From Rhizobium rhizogenes NBRC 13257 (GTDB lineage: Bacteria > Pseudomonadota > Alphaproteobacteria > Rhizobiales > Rhizobiaceae), in NCBI RefSeq assembly GCF_000696095.1, contig NZ_BAYX01000004.1:451868-515867 (forward strand): a stretch of 64,000 nucleotides of DNA, given 5' to 3'. Of the stretch, positions 16,997 through 25,035 are shown in pieces. The position numbers and the translations under genes were made by a program. How positions within the stretch are numbered: the stretch's first letter is position 1; each line of letters starts with the position of its first letter. The notes below the pieces were generated by a model. The model worked only from the letters and a program-made list of their open reading frames with translations. It was not told the origin of the DNA and ran no database searches.

Positions 16997-17929
16997 ATGC
17001 CGACATTCGTGCGTGCGCTTTACAAGGTCGTCTACGATGCAGTGTTCCATTTCGTCGAGGACGATGGGTTCGCCATGGCGAGCCATGTTGCGCTTTCAAC
17101 GCTGCTGGCGGTTTTCCCGTTTCTGATCTTCGGCACCGCGCTTGCGAGCTTCCTCGGCGCCAGCCAGTTTTCCTCGACCGCCGTGCACCTGATTTTCGAC
17201 ACCTGGCCGGAAGCGATCGCCAAGCCGGTGGCCGATCAGGTGGTGCAGGTGCTGACCATTCCGCGCGGCGGGCTGCTGACGATCTCGGTGCTGGCGGCCG
17301 CCTATTTCGCCTCCAACGGTGTCGAGGCGCTGCGCATTTCGCTCAACCGCGCCTATCGCGTGCCGGAAACGCGGCCGTGGTATTTCAACCGCCTCGCCAG
17401 CCTCGGCTATGTGCTGATCGCGGTTCTGATCTTTGCGCTTCTGAGCATTCTGCTTGTCGCCGTGCCGCTGGCGCTGAATTATACGCGGCAGTGGCTGCCA
17501 GGGCTCGCCGATATCCTAGACGTCGTTTTCAGCTGGCGAATCTACGGCACCATCTTCCTGTTGGTGGCGGGGCTGCTAATCCTGCATCTGTGGCTGGCGG
17601 CGGGGCGGCGGCGATTGTTCGACGTCATCCCCGGCGTCTTCCTGACCCTGGTCTTCTGGTCGATCGGGGCGCTGCTCTTTGCCTATTATCTCTCGACCTT
17701 CGCCAATTACACCGCCACCTATGCCGGCCTCGCCTCGGTGATGATCGTCTTGATCTTCCTCTATATGCTCGCGGTGATCTTCATCATGGGCGCGGAGATC
17801 AATGCGGCGTTGATGAAGTTCAAGGTGCGGCGCCTGCTGTTCGGCAAGGTGGCTGGCCCGCAAGTCGACAAGCCAGACGTCGACAAGCAGCAATCAGAGG
17901 CCGATGCGGCGGCGAAGCTGCGCCGGTGA
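16997..17929 (+). CDS. YihY/BrkB-family membrane protein
   Basis: Inner-membrane protein of 310 residues with six hydrophobic segments (roughly 35-56, 90-112, 135-158, 180-202, 213-235, 245-268), the layout of the YihY/virulence-factor-BrkB family. SLNRAYRV and YYLSTFANYTATYAGLAS regions are family landmarks, as is FIMGAEINA in the last helix. Not RNase BN, despite old annotations of this family. The C-terminal tail is charged. Its 3' end overlaps the convergent gluQRS by 36 bases. Confidence 0.9.
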   Translation: MPTFVRALYKVVYDAVFHFVEDDGFAMASHVALSTLLAVFPFLIFGTALASFLGASQFSSTAVHLIFDTWPEAIAKPVADQVVQVLTIPRGGLLTISVLAAAYFASNGVEALRISLNRAYRVPETRPWYFNRLASLGYVLIAVLIFALLSILLVAVPLALNYTRQWLPGLADILDVVFSWRIYGTIFLLVAGLLILHLWLAAGRRRLFDVIPGVFLTLVFWSIGALLFAYYLSTFANYTATYAGLASVMIVLIFLYMLAVIFIMGAEINAALMKFKVRRLLFGKVAGPQVDKPDVDKQQSEADAAAKLRR

Positions 17930-18775
17930 CAGGCCTTGCCGGCGCCATTCGGCGATGCCGGTGTCGCCCTGGCTCTTCGACAGCTTCCGACCGTCGTCGC
18001 CGAGGATCAGCCGGTGATGGTGGTAGAGCGGCTCCGGCAGGCCGAGCAAGCTTTGCAACAGGCGGTGGATCGAGGTGGCGTGGAAGAGGTCGAGACCACG
18101 CACGACATGGGTAATGTCCTGTGCCGCGTCGTCGACGACCACGGAGAGATGATAGCTCGACGGCGCATCGGAACGCGACAGCACGACATCGCCCCATGCA
18201 GCGGGATCGGCAAGGATATCGCCCGTCTCGCTATCGCCGCTTTCACGCCACTGGAGCGGCTGGTTGACCTCGGCGATAGCTTTCTCCATGTCGAGCCGCC
18301 AGGCGTGCTTGAGGCCGGCGTCCAGCAATCGCTGCCTCTCAGAGACACTGCGCTCGCGATCGTCGGGTGGATAAAGAGGCGTGCCGTCCGGATCGCGCGG
18401 CCAGGGCTTGCCGCTTGTTTCACCCGCCGCGACCCGCGCCTTCACCTCGCCGCGCGTGAGAAAGGCGGGATAGACGAGGCCGCGGTCGATCAGCGACTGC
18501 AAGGCGCTCTGATAGGCTGGGAAATGCTGGGACTGCCGGCGCACCGGCTCCTCCCATGAAAGACCAAGCCAGCGGAGGTCGGTTAAAATCCCCGTTTCGA
18601 AATCGGGTGTACAGCGGGCCTGATCTATGTCCTCGATGCGCAGGAGAAAATCGCCGCCGGCCTTGATTGCCAAGTCGTGATTGAGGATCGCCGACAGCGC
18701 ATGGCCGAGATGCAGCGGGCCGTTCGGGCTCGGTGCAAAGCGGAATCTCGGCTTTTGACGGGGAATCGCGATCAT
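17894..18775 (-). CDS. gluQRS: Glutamyl-Q tRNA(Asp) synthetase
   Basis: Truncated GluRS paralogue that attaches glutamate to the queuosine at position 34 of tRNA-Asp. The 293 residues contain only the catalytic half: FAPSPNGPLHLGHA (HIGH-type) near the N-terminus and KLSKSQGD (KMSKS-type) near residue 265, with no anticodon-binding domain, as expected for GluQRS. The start at ATG 18775 gives MIAIPRQKPRFRFAPS; a longer frame enters the divergent glycosylase gene. The 3' end overlaps BrkB's coding end by 36 bases in convergent orientation. Confidence 0.93.
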   Translation of the reverse strand: MIAIPRQKPRFRFAPSPNGPLHLGHALSAILNHDLAIKAGGDFLLRIEDIDQARCTPDFETGILTDLRWLGLSWEEPVRRQSQHFPAYQSALQSLIDRGLVYPAFLTRGEVKARVAAGETSGKPWPRDPDGTPLYPPDDRERSVSERQRLLDAGLKHAWRLDMEKAIAEVNQPLQWRESGDSETGDILADPAAWGDVVLSRSDAPSSYHLSVVVDDAAQDITHVVRGLDLFHATSIHRLLQSLLGLPEPLYHHHRLILGDDGRKLSKSQGDTGIAEWRRQGLSPAQLRRRIGL

Positions 18776-18818
18776 GCTTTCTTCTGCCACGAATTTTAAT
18801 CCCGGACCATGAGACGCC

Positions 18819-19463
18819 ATGCACATCATTCGCGATGAAGACGATATCAGGCAAGGACTGGCGGCGCTGGTCGAGCTTGATCCACGCCTGCGGCAGATTG
18901 TGTCAGAGGCTGGCCCGGTGCCGCTGCGCCTGCGCGAGCCGGGCTTCGAGGGGCTGGCCCATATCATCGTCTCACAGGTTGTGTCGCGGGCAAGCGCGGA
19001 CGCGATCTGGGGGCGGATGATGGCGAGGCTCGGCCGGGTGACGGCCGAGGCCTATGCGGGGCTGGAGCCGGATGCCTGGCGGGTTTTCGGGCTGTCGCGA
19101 ATCAAGGCGGACACGCTGGCGCGGGTTGCCGATGCGGTTGTCGAAAGCCGAATCGATCTGTTGTCGTTGAGTGCTGAAAGTCCGGAAAAGGCGCTGTCCG
19201 AACTGACGTCGATCAAGGGGATAGGGCCGTGGACGGCGGAGGTCTACCTGATGTTTTGCGGCGGTCACGCAGATGTGTTCCCGGTCGGCGATGTCGCCCT
19301 GCAGGCGGCCGTTGGCATGGCGTTCGGCCATGAGATCAGGCCTCTGCCGAAGCTTTTGGCCCGGGAAGCGGCGGTCTGGGCGCCCTGGCGCTCGGTCGCG
19401 GCCCGGCTTTTCTGGGCTTATTATGCCGTCAAGACCCGGCGCGACGCGCTGCCTATCGATTAA
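18819..19463 (+). CDS. AlkA-type DNA-3-methyladenine glycosylase
   Basis: Base-excision repair enzyme removing alkylated purines. The 214-residue protein is a HhH-GPD glycosylase: the helix-hairpin-helix is LTSIKGIGPWTAEVYLM and the catalytic Asp is in FPVGDVALQ. IIVSQVVSRASADAIW is the usual N-terminal helix signature. It lacks the N-terminal beta domain of E. coli AlkA, so resembles the short AlkA/MAG group. Divergent from gluQRS with 43 bases between starts, and followed by the HNH gene after 111 bases. Confidence 0.9.
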   Translation: MHIIRDEDDIRQGLAALVELDPRLRQIVSEAGPVPLRLREPGFEGLAHIIVSQVVSRASADAIWGRMMARLGRVTAEAYAGLEPDAWRVFGLSRIKADTLARVADAVVESRIDLLSLSAESPEKALSELTSIKGIGPWTAEVYLMFCGGHADVFPVGDVALQAAVGMAFGHEIRPLPKLLAREAAVWAPWRSVAARLFWAYYAVKTRRDALPID

Positions 19464-19574
19464 TCGGTGGGTCTCATAGATCAGCCTCTTTTCACTGAAT
19501 TTATTGGACTTCACAATCCTGTAACAACCGGCCTAATATACAGGTGCAGATGCCGAATCGATCAGGAGGGTTCC

Positions 19575-20132
19575 TTGACGATTGCAGTCTCCCCGCAGTC
19601 CTTACCGGCGCTCGTGCTGAACGCTGACTATAGACCGCTGAGTTATTACCCCTTGTCGCTCTGGTCCTGGCAGGACGCGATCAAGGCGGTTTTCCTTGAC
19701 CGTGTGAATATCATCGCCGAATACGATCAGTGCGTATCGTCGCCGAGCTTCTCGATGCGGCTGCCGAGCGTTGTCTGCCTCAAGACTTACGTTCAGCCGT
19801 CCCGCAACCCGGCCTTTACCCGGTTCAACGTCTTCCTGCGTGACCGGTTCGAGTGCCAGTATTGCGGCACCCATGACGACCTGACCTTCGACCATGTCAT
19901 CCCGCGCGCCCATGGCGGCGAGACGACGTGGCAGAACGTCGTGGCAGCCTGCTCGCCATGCAACCTGCGCAAGGGCAGCAAGCTGCCGAAGCAGGCGGGC
20001 ATGTTCCCGGCGCAGAAGCCATATCAGCCGACGGTGCAAGACCTGCACAATAACGGCCGGCTGTTCCCGCCGAACTATCTGCACGACAGCTGGCTCGACT
20101 ATCTCTACTGGGATACGGAACTGCAGCCTTAA
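19575..20132 (+). CDS. HNH endonuclease
   Basis: A 185-residue protein with a zinc-bound HNH domain: CQYCG, then TFDHVIPRAHGGETTW, NVVAACSPCNLRKG, giving the two CxxC pairs and the H-N-H residues. The N-terminal part (LVLNADYRPLSYYPLSLWSWQDA) is typical of the widespread alphaproteobacterial HNH protein of this size, whose cellular role is unclear. I choose a TTG start at 19575 because AGGAGGG stands four bases before it; the longer in-frame ATG at 19467 lies next to the glycosylase stop and has no ribosome site. Confidence 0.87.
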   Translation: MTIAVSPQSLPALVLNADYRPLSYYPLSLWSWQDAIKAVFLDRVNIIAEYDQCVSSPSFSMRLPSVVCLKTYVQPSRNPAFTRFNVFLRDRFECQYCGTHDDLTFDHVIPRAHGGETTWQNVVAACSPCNLRKGSKLPKQAGMFPAQKPYQPTVQDLHNNGRLFPPNYLHDSWLDYLYWDTELQP

Positions 20133-20136
20133 AATA

Positions 20137-20159
20137 CCTTCTCTCCGCTGGAGAGAAGG
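20137..20159. terminator. Bidirectional hairpin between HNH and dsbB
   Basis: Perfect 10-base arms CCTTCTCTCC and GGAGAGAAGG with a 3-base loop, lying between convergent genes. AAAA precedes it, giving a U-tract on the minus-strand transcript only, so it should be a better terminator for dsbB than for HNH. Confidence 0.65.
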
Positions 20160-20161
20160 GG

Positions 20162-20674
20162 CTATGCAGCCTTCTTCACGCCCACAAAGGCAATCACCGC
20201 AAGAATCACGCTGGCGACGACGTTCCAGCCCGCCATCGAGATGCCGAGGACGCGCAGGGCGGCTTCCGTGCAGGAGGGCCCCTTGATGGTGCTGAGTTCG
20301 TTCAGGAGGTCGCCGGCATTCTGTGTCATGCTGCTGGCCGAGGTGGAGCAGGTCGTGGGACCGGCCCAAAAGTGCCATTCGACGCCGGCGTGATAGACGC
20401 CGATGCCGCCGCCGACCACCATCATCAGGCCGGCGATCGCCAGCAGCGTGCGGGTGATCCAGGAGGGCAGGCGAAGGATGGCCGTTAGGGCTGCGACGAT
20501 TGCGACGGGAATGCCGTAGTAATAGGGCTGGCGCTGCTCCAGGCAGAGCGCGCAGGGGATATAGCCGCCAATATGCTGGAAGCCAAGCGCCGAGCCGACA
20601 ACGATGATCATGCCGATCGCGAGCAGTGCCGAATAACCAAGGCCGGCGCGAGAGGAGGTCAAAGTCTGGGACAT
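20162..20674 (-). CDS. dsbB: Disulfide bond formation protein B
   Basis: Quinone-linked membrane oxidase that reoxidises DsbA. The 170 residues form four hydrophobic segments. The first periplasmic loop carries the redox pair in CALCLEQR; the second has Cys in TTCSTSASS and GPSCTEA, the expected second pair. Length matches DsbB (about 170). It lies 15 bases after the YqaA/DedA gene on the same strand, so the two are probably co-transcribed. Confidence 0.9.
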   Translation of the reverse strand: MSQTLTSSRAGLGYSALLAIGMIIVVGSALGFQHIGGYIPCALCLEQRQPYYYGIPVAIVAALTAILRLPSWITRTLLAIAGLMMVVGGGIGVYHAGVEWHFWAGPTTCSTSASSMTQNAGDLLNELSTIKGPSCTEAALRVLGISMAGWNVVASVILAVIAFVGVKKAA

Positions 20675-20689
20675 CAGGGGGCTCCGTGG

Positions 20690-21283
20690 TCAGTTTGCCA
20701 GAGCAAAATGGAAGATGCCGTAAAGGGCGATGAGAATGCCGGCGGCGACCATGGTGATTTGGCCGAGGCGTTTCTCGATGAAGTGGCGGATCGATTCGCC
20801 GTAGCGGCGCAGCAGGAAGGCGAGGAAGAAGAAGCGCGCGCCACGCGCGACGATGGCCGAGATGATGAACAGGCCGAGATCGATGTGAGCGACACCGGAC
20901 AGGATCGTCACCACCTTGATCGGCGGAAGGTGCGCAAGGCCCGAGGTAACCAGCAGCAAAACAATCCATTCGTAGGTGACGCCTGCGCTCATCTGGTTGA
21001 AGGCGTCGAGCTTGCCGTAGAATTCCAGGATCGGCTTGGCGATGGTCTCGAAGGCGTAGTAGCCGAGCGCCCAGCCGGCGATGCCGCCGAGCACGGAGGC
21101 GATGGTCGCTGTCAGCGCATAGCGCCAGGCCCGTTCGGGCTTTGCCAGCGACATGGGCAGGAACAGGACATCCGCGGGGACAAGAAAGACGGAGCTTTCG
21201 ACGAAGGCGATAACGGCCAACCAGACTTCCGCCGATTTGCGGCCGGCCAGCGACATGGTCCAATCGTAGAGTCTACGTAGCAT
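20690..21283 (-). CDS. YqaA/DedA-family membrane protein
   Basis: A 197-residue inner-membrane protein of the SNARE-associated/VTT (DedA, YqaA) family. It has an early segment with FVESSVFLVPADVLFLPM, the glycine-rich GGIAGWALGYYAFE, and the re-entrant-like HLPPIKVVTILSGVAHIDLGLF followed by ARGARFFFLAFLLRRYGE, the DedA landmark. ATG 21283 follows AAGGGGGTACC; the frame upstream to 21364 has no support. Probable lipid or membrane-homeostasis role by family. Confidence 0.87.
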   Translation of the reverse strand: MLRRLYDWTMSLAGRKSAEVWLAVIAFVESSVFLVPADVLFLPMSLAKPERAWRYALTATIASVLGGIAGWALGYYAFETIAKPILEFYGKLDAFNQMSAGVTYEWIVLLLVTSGLAHLPPIKVVTILSGVAHIDLGLFIISAIVARGARFFFLAFLLRRYGESIRHFIEKRLGQITMVAAGILIALYGIFHFALAN

Positions 21284-21590
21284 GGTACCCCCTTTTGCTG
21301 CGTTGCACACCTTTAGGGACGAGGATTGTGGCTGTAAATGGCCGCAAGCTTGGGCGGGCAGCACAAAGTCAAAATTTTTCGTGAAGCCGGGGTGATCGGC
21401 GTCGCTGCGTTTTTGTTTAGTGTTTTCTTATGTTTCGGGTTTTGGATACCGTGCCAATGACGGTTTTTGCAGTCTCCGTGTTCAGTCTCTATCCATGTCT
21501 GTGACGAATTATTCAAAGAAAATAAATATTTCTGGGTAATCCATGTTATGCTGGGGCAATAATTAGAATAATCATGCAAGGAGAATTTAG
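21284..21590. other. 307-base intergenic region
   Basis: Separates the YqaA gene from the small plus-strand ORF at 21591. The right half (from about 21495) is AT-rich with TATGCT at 21546-21551 as a possible -10 for the small ORF, but no convincing -35. A minus-strand reading (21313-21579) shows no ribosome site or recognisable domain and I do not call it. Confidence 0.4.
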
Positions 21591-21710
21591 ATGAGGCGGT
21601 TTAATTTATTTTTCACCGGACGACAGTACGCGATTTTCTTCATCGAAACATCGGTTATATCCGCCGGTATTGCTCTCATGCTCATTGCTAATCTTCCTGT
21701 GATTCACTGA
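21591..21710 (+). CDS. Small single-pass membrane protein, 39 residues, unrecognised
   Basis: Too short for most gene callers. ATG 21591 has AAGGAG seven bases upstream, a near-ideal ribosome site. The 39 residues have a basic N-terminus (MRRFNLFFTGRQ) and a hydrophobic helix from about residue 14 to 37 (AIFFIETSVISAGIALMLIA), ending at TGA 21708-21710. It lies in AT-richer DNA than its neighbours, 132 bases before another small membrane protein. I do not recognise the family. The ribosome site and topology are the only evidence. Confidence 0.55.
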   Translation: MRRFNLFFTGRQYAIFFIETSVISAGIALMLIANLPVIH

Positions 21711-21842
21711 ATTCTGTTGATCGCTGCCCAGCTGGGTGGCGCCTGTTGCATGGCTGACACCCTTATCACATGTACCCTACCGTGCTTTGGAACTTTTTCT
21801 GCATCCAAGGGTTTATGGTTCGTGATGTGGAGGAGTATCGCT

Positions 21843-22094
21843 ATGAGCAATGATTTCAATAGACCAAATCCAGACCTCGGAACGCCGCCGCTGTCACGCC
21901 GCCCGCCCTGGGCATCGTGGCTGGTTATCTTGGCGGCGGCTGTTATAGCCGCATTGGCGTGGAACTTCTGGCCTCACACAAGCTCGATGGAAGCAACAGC
22001 TCCGTCGTCTCAGACCACAACGACCCAGCCGCCTGCGACGACACAGCCACCGGCAACGTCAACGCCGCCCGCGACGGCACCTGCTCAGCAGTAG
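21843..22094 (+). CDS. Small membrane protein with Pro/Thr-rich tail
   Basis: An 83-residue protein starting at ATG 21843, with GGAGGAG about seven bases upstream. A cytoplasmic N-terminus (MSNDFNRPNPDLG) is followed by a membrane helix (about 27-42) and a periplasmic tail made of repeated TQPPATT / PATSTPPAT units, possibly spanning the cell wall space. A strong terminator follows seven bases after the stop. Similar short TM-plus-Pro-rich proteins are common in rhizobia with no known role. The longer frame from 21717 has no ribosome site. Confidence 0.65.
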   Translation: MSNDFNRPNPDLGTPPLSRRPPWASWLVILAAAVIAALAWNFWPHTSSMEATAPSSQTTTTQPPATTQPPATSTPPATAPAQQ

Positions 22095-22100
22095 AGAAAG

Positions 22101-22122
22101 CCCGCCAGCAATGGCGGGTTTT
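22101..22122 (+). terminator. Intrinsic terminator after the Pro-rich membrane protein
   Basis: CCCGCCA / TGGCGGG with a 4-base loop followed by TTTT. Confidence 0.8.
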
Positions 22123-22440
22123 CCATCCGCAGATCCCGGCCGTAACTTGAGGGAGCGCTTCGTTGTTTCAAGGTATGGCCGGGTTCTTGCGTGCATGTTC
22201 AATGAGTTACGCTGATATAAAAGTTAATGTGAAATTAAAGTAAAATGTTCCCAGAAAACCGTGCTATGAAGGCTCTCATAGGAAACGGTTTCCGCTTTTG
22301 TGCGAAAGTGAAATCGTCTTCTTTTCTCTTGGCATGCAACGATACGTAAGAGCCGTCAGCGATGACGGCGGACGCCATTATGATATTCGTGATGAAAGCC
22401 TTGCCCAACCGACCAGCAACTCAAACGGAGGATGCAGATA
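22123..22440. other. 318-base intergenic region
   Basis: AT-richer than surroundings. It contains GGAAACGGTTTCC (22281 area), and GCCGTCA/TGACGGC arms near 22352-22369. No coding frame with a ribosome site is seen before 22432. These may be promoter or leader structures for the small ORF that follows, but nothing can be assigned. Confidence 0.35.
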
Positions 22441-22629
22441 ATGCCAGTCCATATCGCTCCAACCTTGAAAACCCGCAAGGGATTCAGGTGCAAGATCAGC
22501 GAAAAGACCGACACGGTGTTTCGCGAGATCACCACAGGCAAAGTCCCCCAACGGCTGGAGAAGGCGGCACTTCTTAAAGCTCTGCGTATAGAGCGGGAAC
22601 GGCCGACACGCCCGCAGCGTCCGCTTTGA
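22441..22629 (+). CDS. Possible small basic protein, unrecognised
   Basis: A 62-residue frame (MPVHIAPTLKTRKG...) starting at ATG 22441; an in-frame ATG at 22432 abuts GGAGG too closely, so 22441 is better spaced. The protein is rich in Lys/Arg with no membrane segment. A hairpin terminator lies 73 bases after the stop. Just past the stop, a different frame (22592-22700) reads RFDDLVEVATDGRLKNLL, which looks protein-like, so a frameshift within this ORF is possible. No family is recognised; the call is weak. Confidence 0.35.
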   Translation: MPVHIAPTLKTRKGFRCKISEKTDTVFREITTGKVPQRLEKAALLKALRIERERPTRPQRPL

Positions 22630-22701
22630 CGACCTCGTTGAGGTGGCCACTGACGGTCGCTTGAAAAACTTGCTCAGCCAATTGAATGCTCTCATCAGAA
22701 G

Positions 22702-22725
22702 CCCGCTTCCGGCGGGTTTTCTTTT
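22702..22725 (+). terminator. Intrinsic terminator downstream of the small basic ORF
   Basis: CCCGC / GCGGG arms, a 5-base loop, then TTTTCTTTT. It also lies about 100 bases past the 3' end of the minus-strand dioxygenase gene, but lacks a U-tract in that direction. Confidence 0.65.
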
Positions 22726-22825
22726 GCGTGAAATTTGGCTGTCCGGCCATCAAACGCGGCCGCATTTTTTGCCTTGCTCAGGTCGTTCTGTTTCACCGGC
22801 GAGAGCAACCGGACCGAACTCAAAG

Positions 22826-23755
22826 TTACAACATGTCGCCGAGGGTCCAATGGTTGTTCCATCGCACGTCGATCTCGTCATCGACATTCTGGTATCTGAT
22901 GTCGGTGGAGAGGCGCAGTCGTTGTTCTCTATCCTGATTGGTCGTCGAGGCGTGGATCATGAACGGCGAGTGGAGCATGATGTCGCCTGCCTCATAATTT
23001 GCGGCGAGCCAGCGCGTGTTGAACCGCTCCGCCATGTCCGGCAGGTCCTTTGAAACCCAGCCGCCTTCCGTCATATTGCTATTGTAAGCGCTCACTTGTT
23101 CTTCGGGACTGAGATCCTTGTTGCACTCGCTAAATTCGCGCTCCATCTTCAGGCCAATCGCGTGCGATCCTTCGAGGTAAACCAGGCCGCCCATGTCGAT
23201 GGGAGTGTCGCCGATCGGAATCCATGCCGTTACCACTCGGCTCGTGCCCCCACGCAAGTAGACAAGATCATAATGCGCCGGCGTTGCGGTCGCTGTTCCC
23301 GGCCGGGTAAACCGCATGATCTTGCGTTTGTGCAGGTAGGAAATGCCCGACAGGAATTCATCCATAAAGTGAGCGATTCGAGGCTGCGCACAGAAGCCCT
23401 CATATGTCGTGGAGCGAACCAGGGACATGAGGCAGCGATCCGCCGCGCTATATTCCCGCCCTGCTGCCGATGCGATCCCATGTCGAGGATCCGTGCCTTG
23501 CTCGATCAGGCCTATTTTCGCCAGATGAGCAAAGACCCAGCCCCGGAATTCGATGACCTCGGTTCGCGGCAAGAAGCCCTTCAGCCATACGTAGCCGTTC
23601 TCCTCATAGAGGCGACGGATCGCCTCGACGCCTATATTCGGATCGGTGGGGGTCAAATACCCGAACCGCTCCGCGGTCATCGACAGGGTCTTTCCGTTTG
23701 CGGTAAGGGACAACCTTTCCTCGTCTGGCTGCGTAATCTGTCTCGAAATTGACAT
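22826..23755 (-). CDS. Phytanoyl-CoA dioxygenase family protein
   Basis: Predicted Fe(II)/2-oxoglutarate-dependent oxygenase of 309 residues. The iron-binding facial triad appears as HYD (in TPAHYDLVYLR) and a distal His in PFMIHASTT, with the oxoglutarate-binding Arg likely in QRLRLSTD. The DMGGLVYLEGSHAIG segment is a PhyH-family landmark. Substrate unknown. The start at ATG 23755 (MSISRQITQ) has only a weak site; the upstream frame runs into the divergent AraC gene. Pairing with the divergent AraC gene suggests local control. Confidence 0.85.
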   Translation of the reverse strand: MSISRQITQPDEERLSLTANGKTLSMTAERFGYLTPTDPNIGVEAIRRLYEENGYVWLKGFLPRTEVIEFRGWVFAHLAKIGLIEQGTDPRHGIASAAGREYSAADRCLMSLVRSTTYEGFCAQPRIAHFMDEFLSGISYLHKRKIMRFTRPGTATATPAHYDLVYLRGGTSRVVTAWIPIGDTPIDMGGLVYLEGSHAIGLKMEREFSECNKDLSPEEQVSAYNSNMTEGGWVSKDLPDMAERFNTRWLAANYEAGDIMLHSPFMIHASTTNQDREQRLRLSTDIRYQNVDDEIDVRWNNHWTLGDML

Positions 23756-23852
23756 TTCACTCGTCCGATGCTTGAGCTTGTTGTATCGAGAACCTAGCAA
23801 ATGATGGCAATTACTCACATGGAGGAAAGCCATACTGGACTTTTCGCTCGTC

Positions 23853-24677
23853 ATGAACTCAACGGAAGCAATCTATCGGTCCTCCCTTGCCGCCGCCGGT
23901 GGGCTTGCCGTCATCGGCAGCGGACGGCAGCATGTCACTCATGCGGTCAAATGCCGGAAGTTGCCGAGTCATGCGGTTGTTCTGGTGGAGCAGGGCCGGG
24001 GTTTTATCGAGACCGATGCCTGCGGCCGGCGGAGCGTCGAGGGGCCAGCCCTTTTCTGGCTGTTTCCAAACCGCCAGCATTCCTATGGTCCGGATGCCGA
24101 CGGCTGGAGCGAGCGATGGGCGCTTTTCGAAGGCTCTTTCACGCGCGACTTCGTGCGGTTGCGACTCTTCAGCGAACGCGATCCGGTCGTAGCACTTCGG
24201 AATCTCGACCCGATGCAGCGCCTCTTCCGCAATCTTCACGCCGATCTGCTGGACGATAAGAGCCTTGGAAGGGCATCCGCCGCGCTGGCTCTGCACCAGA
24301 TCGTCGTCCTGGCGGCAAGGCAGGCAAGTCGTGCCACGCCTTTGCGTCACGATACGACCGATATCGCGGAGATCGTCGAAGCGTTGCGGAAAAGGACAAT
24401 GCAGCCGCTGGACCTGGCCGCGTTCGCCGCCGAGCATGGGATGTCGACTGCCACACTGCGCCGGAAATTTATCGAAGAAACCGGTCTGCCGCCAAAGGCG
24501 TTTCAGCTTCGGATGCGCGTGGATCACGCCAAGGAGCTCCTGGCGACAACGGCTGAAACGATCGAGATCATCGCCGCCGCAGTCGGAATCAAGGACCCCT
24601 TCTATTTTTCGAGACTGTTCCACGGGCGCGAAGGCTGCACGCCGAGCGAATTCCGGGCGCGGTATATGAGAGGCTGA
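23853..24677 (+). CDS. AraC-family transcriptional regulator
   Basis: A 274-residue regulator with an N-terminal cupin-like sensing domain (about 20-150) and two C-terminal helix-turn-helix motifs (about 175-270): LAAFAAEHGMSTATLRRKF and IEIIAAAVGIKDPFYFSRLF, ending in TPSEFRARY, the standard AraC tail. It is divergent from the phytanoyl-CoA dioxygenase gene with 97 bases between starts, so it probably controls that gene. The effector is unknown; a sugar or small metabolite is the family norm. Confidence 0.88.
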   Translation: MNSTEAIYRSSLAAAGGLAVIGSGRQHVTHAVKCRKLPSHAVVLVEQGRGFIETDACGRRSVEGPALFWLFPNRQHSYGPDADGWSERWALFEGSFTRDFVRLRLFSERDPVVALRNLDPMQRLFRNLHADLLDDKSLGRASAALALHQIVVLAARQASRATPLRHDTTDIAEIVEALRKRTMQPLDLAAFAAEHGMSTATLRRKFIEETGLPPKAFQLRMRVDHAKELLATTAETIEIIAAAVGIKDPFYFSRLFHGREGCTPSEFRARYMRG

Positions 24678-24800
24678 GCGGTTGGGATGACTCGCCCAGT
24701 TCCTCTTTCATCGCCTATCGATATGGTCTCGAACGATGCCATGTCTTGCTGAAGGCAAAGAGCGGAAAACCTGGGTGAATTTGATGAAAATTCTGGATGG

Positions 24801-24886
24801 TGGTGCCCCATGCCGGAGTCGAACCAGCACTTCTTTCGAAACTCGATTTTGAGTCGAGCGCGTCTACCAATTCCGCCAATGGGGCA
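24801..24886 (-). tRNA. tRNA-Leu (CAA anticodon)
   Basis: On the minus strand the 86-base sequence has a 7-bp acceptor stem (TGCCCCA/TGGGGCA), the D-loop GGCGGAATTGGTAGAC, anticodon stem CTCGA/TCGAG with loop CTCAAAA (anticodon CAA, decoding UUG), a type II variable arm, GTTCGACTC T-loop and an encoded CCA. All features are those of a class II tRNA-Leu. Confidence 0.95.
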
Positions 24887-25035
24887 ACGTATCCTGACGA
24901 GGCGGGTGTCTAGCATGTGATCGCCCGGGCGCGCAAGACGGCTGGCGAAGGAATGCAGGTGTTTTCCGGTACTTGAGATATGGCCCATGGCGCACAGGGT
25001 GCCATGGGCCGTTTTGTTGGCGGGACGCCCCCGCC

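Noticed and set aside
19602..21263. A 553-codon minus-strand frame spanning HNH, dsbB and YqaA
   Set aside because: It covers three genes that each have clear motifs in other frames; a chance frame.
22643..23053. GTG-initiated frame running from the small ORF into the dioxygenase gene
   Set aside because: It passes through an intrinsic terminator and lies antisense to the dioxygenase; only its first part looks protein-like and is noted as a possible frameshift.
24801..24886. tRNA-Leu as an active integration site for a mobile element
   Set aside because: No integrase, no repeated tRNA 3' end and no phage genes within the window.
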